A DNA stretch of 5,906 bases, taken from positions 1 through 5,906 of the forward strand of contig JAFZAM010000211.1 in assembly GCA_017557265.1 (NCBI GenBank), written 5' to 3'. Positions 5,330-5,906 of this stretch are shown here, one piece after another. The notes below the pieces were generated by a model, which searched no databases, had not been told where the DNA came from, and was given only the letters and a program-made list of their open reading frames with translations. The stretch's first letter is position 1. The number at the start of each line of letters is the position of its first letter. Both the position numbers and the translations under genes were made by a program. The stretch is from Oscillospiraceae bacterium (lineage in GTDB: Bacteria; Bacillota; Clostridia; Oscillospirales; Oscillospiraceae).

Positions 5330-5906
5330 TCAAGCACCCTTCCTTATCTGCGCGATCTCCTCGCGCATGGCGGCGTCTATCTCGGCGTAAACGGCCTCGT
5401 AGGTATCGGCGGGGACGGTCTTGGCGCGGCCTATGCGCTCGCGGGAGGCTATCTTGAACAGGGCCTCCATATCCGCGCCCGCGCCGAGCGCCTCGCGGCA
5501 CAGCGCGTCGTAGTCGAGGATGAGCTTGAGCAGGCGCAGCTGCCTGTCGTAGGAGCTGAAGGAGTCGACGTCGACGAAGGCGTTCTGCTGGAGGAAGTCC
5601 TCGCGTATCATCTTCGCCGTTTCGAGCGTCAGGCGCTCGCCCGAGCCGAGGCTGTCCGCGCCGACGAGCTTGACTATCTCCTGCAGGTTCGCCTCCTCGC
5701 CGAGGATGGTCATCGCGCGCTCGCGGTCGGCCATGAACTCCTTGCCCATGTTCGCGTCGTACCAGGGGCGGAGCGTGTCGACGTAGAGCGAATAGGACGT
5801 CAGCCAGTTGATGGCGGGGAAGTGGCGCGCGTAGGCGAGCGAGCTGTCGAGCCCCCAGAAGACCTTGACGATGCGCATCGTCGCCTGGCTGACGGGCTCG
5901 GAGGTG
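5330..5906 (-). CDS. ntpA: V/A-type ATP synthase/ATPase catalytic subunit A, C-terminal part
   Basis: Only the last 191 or so residues of a protein usually near 590 long are present. The frame enters from the right edge without a start, so the methionine at 5878 is internal. The first visible residues, TSEPVSQATMRIVKVFWGLD, match the SEPVTQ region just after the catalytic nucleotide-binding core. RHFPAINWLTSYSLY follows, which contributes to the nucleotide pocket and A/B contacts. The remainder is the C-terminal helical domain with ERLTLETAKMIREDFLQQNA and FVDVDSFSS, both strongly conserved in the family. The Walker A and Walker B motifs lie outside the window. The protein hydrolyses or makes ATP in the A3B3 head. 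It ends with TGA one base before the ntpB ATG, and earlier operon genes (stalk and membrane subunits) are expected beyond the right edge. Confidence 0.97.
   Translation of the reverse strand, partial: TSEPVSQATMRIVKVFWGLDSSLAYARHFPAINWLTSYSLYVDTLRPWYDANMGKEFMADRERAMTILGEEANLQEIVKLVGADSLGSGERLTLETAKMIREDFLQQNAFVDVDSFSSYDRQLRLLKLILDYDALCREALGAGADMEALFKIASRERIGRAKTVPADTYEAVYAEIDAAMREEIAQIRKGA
5337..5345 (-). promoter_or_regulatory. Ribosome binding site that decides the ntpB start
   Basis: AAGGAAGGG on the minus strand lies inside the last codons of ntpA and 8 bases before the ATG at 5328. The alternative GTG at 5337-5335 begins within this site and could not be served by it, which favours the ATG. 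Confidence 0.8.

Noticed and set aside
5329..5337. GTG at 5337 as the ntpB start
   Set aside because: It overlaps the ribosome binding site and adds three residues not expected in the family; the ATG at 5328 has proper spacing and a family-like N-terminus.
3904..5457. Long plus-strand open frame of 517 codons
   Set aside because: It is antisense to ntpB and the end of ntpA, which are unmistakable; GC-rich third positions keep the opposite frame open. The product is a low-complexity Leu/Ala/Gly/Arg/Asp/Val string with no family pattern.

Overview
The window holds the distal end of a V/A-type (Ntp-type) ATPase operon on the minus strand. It converges on two plus-strand genes for secreted or lipid-anchored proteins of unknown function. 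A fragment of a MATE-family transporter lies at the left edge. GC content is high, third codon positions are G/C-rich, and GTG starts occur. The intergenic repeats are of a hairpin type (CCTTCCCC stems followed by GGATGAGGGG) that I associate with gut Clostridia, especially Oscillospirales/Ruminococcaceae-like genomes. Together with the bacterial V-ATPase and a LAAC lipobox protein, this suggests a high-GC Clostridia member. That placement is inference and cannot be proved from this sequence.

Layout: 1-175 (minus) encodes the middle of a MATE transporter that continues off the left edge. 99-1403 (plus) is an open frame whose conserved part appears to begin only near 165-174, so its expected export signal is missing and it abuts the MATE fragment tail-to-tail in an unusual way. 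1404-1826 is a gene-free stretch packed with repeat modules in alternating orientation. 1827-2756 (plus) is a lipoprotein gene related in layout to the preceding one. 2757-2909 is a convergent intergenic region with one more repeat copy and a strong terminator for the minus-strand operon. From 5906 down to 2910 (minus) run ntpA (C-terminal part only), ntpB, ntpD and a small ArsC/Spx-like thioredoxin-fold gene.

How the genes work together: NtpA and NtpB form the catalytic hexamer of the V1/A1 sector and NtpD is the central rotor shaft. The genes are tightly packed (1-base gap, 47-base gap, 4-base overlap), as expected for one transcript. The ArsC/Spx-like gene is translationally coupled to ntpD and shares the operon terminator. 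The two plus-strand proteins share a small beta-rich repeat around a G-E/D-x-Y-L-V-L/F-L core and may form a locally expanded family of surface proteins. The most notable points are the apparent chimeric junction near 165-210, the inverted repeat modules with a swapped but still paired stem, and the possible new family of tandem surface proteins. I saw no phage, defence, CRISPR, tRNA or rRNA feature.
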